Part shown: one piece after another, positions 12,791-15,030 of the stretch
Numbering within the stretch: position 1 is the first letter of the stretch
Layout of the letters: the number at the start of each line of letters is the position of its first letter
Origin: JBPYFK01 sp051984675
GTDB lineage: Bacteria > Actinomycetota > Actinomycetes > Mycobacteriales > Pseudonocardiaceae
Length of the DNA: 15,030 nucleotides
Direction of reading: 5' to 3'
NCBI GenBank assembly: GCA_051984675.1
Contig: JBPYFK010000171.1
Coordinates: 1 to 15,030, forward strand
Notes under the pieces: model-generated
Told to the model about the DNA's origin: nothing
The model's database searches: none
The model's input: the letters and a program-made list of their open reading frames with translations, nothing else
Position numbers and translations under genes: made by a program

Positions 12791-15030
12791 TCAGCCGTTC
12801 GGCTTGCTCTGCTCGGTGCCGGCTCCGACCTCGGCCTCGCCACCGGTGGTCTCGGCGCTGTCGGTGCCGCGTTTGACCGCCGAGAGCAGCATCTGAGCGA
12901 CGTCGACGATCTCGACGTCTTCGGAGGCGGCCTTCTCGTTCTGCCGCTGGGTCAGCCCGTCGGAGAGCATCACCCGGCAGAACGGGCAGCCCGTCGCGAT
13001 CTTGTTCGGCGCGGTGCCCAGCGCCTCGTCCACCCGCTCGACGTTGATGCGCTTGCCGATGCGCTCCTCCATCCACATCCGCGCACCGCCGGCGCCGCAG
13101 CACATCGACCGGTCGGCGTGGCGGGGCATCTCGCGGAAGGTCGCGCCGGTGGCGCCGATGAGGTCGCGCGGCGGGGTGTAGACCTTGTTGTGCCGGCCCA
13201 GGTAGCACGGGTCGTGGTAGGTGACGTCCTCGGTCACCGGCGCGACCGGGGTCAGCCGCTTCTCCCGCACCAGCTTGTTCAGCAGCTGGGTGTGGTGCAC
13301 GACCTCGTAGTCCCCGCCGAGCTGGGAGTACTCGTTGGCGAGGCTGTTGAAGCAGTGCGCGCAGGTGGCGACGATCTTGCGCTTACCCGGCTCGCGGCCT
13401 TCGAACACCGAGTTGAGGACCTCGACGTTCTGCTGCGCCAGCATCTGGAAGAGGAACTCGTTGCCCGCGCGCCGCGCCGGATCACCGGTGCAGGTCTCCT
13501 CCGGGCCGAGCACGACGTAGTTGACGTCGGCGAGGTGCAGCAGTTCGGCCACCGCGCGCACGGTCTTCTTCGCGCGGTCCTCGAACGCACCCGCGCAGCC
13601 GATCCAGAACAGGTACTCCACATCGTCGGCCAGCTCCCCGTCGAACACCGGCACCTCGAAGTCGAGGTCCTCGGTCCACGCGAGGCGGTCCTTGGCGTTC
13701 TGGCCCCACGGATTGCCCTTGTTCTCCAGGTTCTTGAACATCCCGCCCAGCTCGGTTGGGAAGTTCGACTCGATCAGCACCTGGTAGCGGCGCATGTTGA
13801 CGATGTGGTCGACGTGCTCGATGTCCACCGGGCACTGCTCCACGCACGCACCACAGGAGGTGCACGACCACAGCACCTCCGGGTCGATCACGCCCATCTC
13901 CTCGGGCCCACCGACCAGCGGACGCTCGGCCTCGGCCAGCGCCAACGCGTCGATGGAGGCCAGCCGCTCGTCCGCGCCGTCGCCGGTGATCCCGACCTCG
14001 TCACCGGCCATGTCCTTCTTACCGCCGGCCAGCAGGTACGGGGCCTTGGCGTAGCCGTGCTCGCGCAGGCCGGTGACCAGCAGCTTCGGCGACAACGGCT
14101 TGCCGGTGTTCCACGCCGGGCACTGCGACTGGCACCGCCCGCACTCGGTGCACGTGGTGAAGTCCAGCCAGCCCTTCCAGGTGAAGTCCTCCACCTGGCC
14201 GACCCCGAACACGTCGGTGTCCGGGTCGGCTTCCTCGAAGTCCAGCTCCTTGCCGCCGGACATCATCGGCGGCAGCGCACCCAACGCGACGTCACCGTCG
14301 GACTCGCGCTTGAAGTAGATGTTGAACCACGCGGTGAACCGGTGCCAGGCCACGCCCATCGTCGCGTTCGCCGCGATCACGATGACCCAGATCATCGCCG
14401 AGAGGATCTTGAAAGCGGCGAAGACCGACACCGCGGCCATACTCGCCGGCACCAGCGACCCGGTCAGATGCGCGAGGGGGGCGGCCCACACCGGCTCGTC
14501 CATCAGGCCCGTGGAGTACTTGAACGTCCGCAGGCCGAGGATGCCGATGCCCTCCAGCACCACCACGGCCTCGACGAAGTACGCCTGCCAGAAGTTCGAC
14601 CCGGCGAACCTCGACACCCGCCCGGCGCGGCGCGGGTGGTTGGCCTGCCGGATGACGATCAGCGCGAACCCGCCCAGCAGGGTCGCCACACCGAGGAACT
14701 CGACGATCAGGTTCCACACCGACCACGCACCCAACAGCGGGAACTCGAACGGCGGGTAGAACACCTCGCCGTAAGCCTCGGCCACCGTCAGGCTCAGGCC
14801 GAGGAAGCCCACCATGACCAGCCAGTGCGCGATGCCCACGTGGCTGAGCTTCAGCATGCGCGTATGCCCGAGGATCTCGGTGAGCATGTTGCCCAAGCGC
14901 GCGCCGAAGCCTCCTGTGCGGGAGTGGTCGGGCTGCCCGAGGCGGATCGTGCGCACCATGTGCGTGACGGTCCGTGCCGCCATCACCACGGCGACCGCCG
15001 TGACAGCGAGGCAGATCAGCCCCAAAACGA
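12791..15030 (-). CDS. Membrane-bound Fe-S/CCG-domain oxidoreductase, Rv0338c-like (5' end cut by window edge)
   Basis: At least 744 residues are visible; the frame is open at base 15030, and the TTG at 15025 is unlikely to be the true start because the first membrane helix would be clipped. The N-terminal 240 residues hold about five hydrophobic segments, with HWLVMVGFLGLSL and WNLIVEFLGVATLL among them. Two [4Fe-4S] motifs follow: C292-x2-C295-x2-C298-x3-CP and C388-x2-C391-x2-C394-x3-CP. Two CCG-type regions come next: an incomplete one (C477, C512, C555, C558) and a complete one (HDPCYLG at C607, MCCGAGG at C642-643, and C680/C683). The layout matches heterodisulfide-reductase/GlpC-like proteins and mycobacterial Rv0338c (about 880 residues), reported essential. 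It should pass electrons between the membrane and a cytosolic partner. The low-complexity tail rich in Glu, Gly and Thr ends at a terminator shared with tetR. Confidence 0.9.
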   Translation of the reverse strand, partial: VLGLICLAVTAVAVVMAARTVTHMVRTIRLGQPDHSRTGGFGARLGNMLTEILGHTRMLKLSHVGIAHWLVMVGFLGLSLTVAEAYGEVFYPPFEFPLLGAWSVWNLIVEFLGVATLLGGFALIVIRQANHPRRAGRVSRFAGSNFWQAYFVEAVVVLEGIGILGLRTFKYSTGLMDEPVWAAPLAHLTGSLVPASMAAVSVFAAFKILSAMIWVIVIAANATMGVAWHRFTAWFNIYFKRESDGDVALGALPPMMSGGKELDFEEADPDTDVFGVGQVEDFTWKGWLDFTTCTECGRCQSQCPAWNTGKPLSPKLLVTGLREHGYAKAPYLLAGGKKDMAGDEVGITGDGADERLASIDALALAEAERPLVGGPEEMGVIDPEVLWSCTSCGACVEQCPVDIEHVDHIVNMRRYQVLIESNFPTELGGMFKNLENKGNPWGQNAKDRLAWTEDLDFEVPVFDGELADDVEYLFWIGCAGAFEDRAKKTVRAVAELLHLADVNYVVLGPEETCTGDPARRAGNEFLFQMLAQQNVEVLNSVFEGREPGKRKIVATCAHCFNSLANEYSQLGGDYEVVHHTQLLNKLVREKRLTPVAPVTEDVTYHDPCYLGRHNKVYTPPRDLIGATGATFREMPRHADRSMCCGAGGARMWMEERIGKRINVERVDEALGTAPNKIATGCPFCRVMLSDGLTQRQNEKAASEDVEIVDVAQMLLSAVKRGTDSAETTGGEAEVGAGTEQSKPNG

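Overview
The window is high-GC actinobacterial chromosome. The codon bias, a mycobacterium-like bifunctional dCTP deaminase, a WhiJ-like HTH/DUF397 pair, an IniB-domain protein and an Rv0338c-type Fe-S membrane protein all point to a filamentous actinomycete. Pseudonocardiaceae (Amycolatopsis or Saccharopolyspora type) is my best guess; this is inference, because no rRNA or clade-specific marker is present.

Layout. (1) 1-2025, minus: a long IniB N-terminal-domain protein, truncated at the left edge. It has two His/Asp-rich repeats, four exact-length 57-residue repeats and a short-repeat tail. Its upstream DNA (2097-2178) is rich in inverted repeats. (2) 2292-3466: two convergent, 5'-truncated remnants, a RiPP-type ATP-grasp-associated methyltransferase (plus) and an FGE/SUMF1-family C-terminus (minus). 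They lie just beyond the 3' end of a tRNA-Gly(CCC) and its terminator, which looks like a decayed accessory island. (3) 3784-5988, plus: dcd, probably leaderless, then a sugar-porter MFS transporter behind nested inverted repeats and ending at a textbook terminator. (4) 6051-7509: a small unknown protein divergent from a WhiJ-like HTH-DUF5753 regulator and its DUF397 partner, with a palindromic cluster between them. (5) 7506-8596: a DUF488 protein divergent from an HRP1-like tandem CBS protein. (6) 8606-12689: a tightly packed minus-strand operon, patatin-like hydrolase > Baeyer-Villiger monooxygenase > SDR. It is divergent from a TetR gene, and a 7-bp-arm palindrome overlaps both putative -10 boxes. 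(7) 12791-15030, minus: a large Fe-S/CCG-domain membrane oxidoreductase, cut at the right edge.

How the genes work together. The clearest unit is region 6. The SDR could oxidise a secondary alcohol to a ketone, the monooxygenase could turn the ketone into an ester or lactone, and the patatin-like hydrolase could cleave that ester. The divergent TetR would control the set. Region 4 is a typical actinomycete developmental or metabolic switch module with an unassigned third small protein. The IniB-like gene is probably the first gene of an envelope-stress operon continuing to the left, perhaps with dynamin-like GTPases; this cannot be seen here. I found no CRISPR array, intact mobile element, rRNA or origin.
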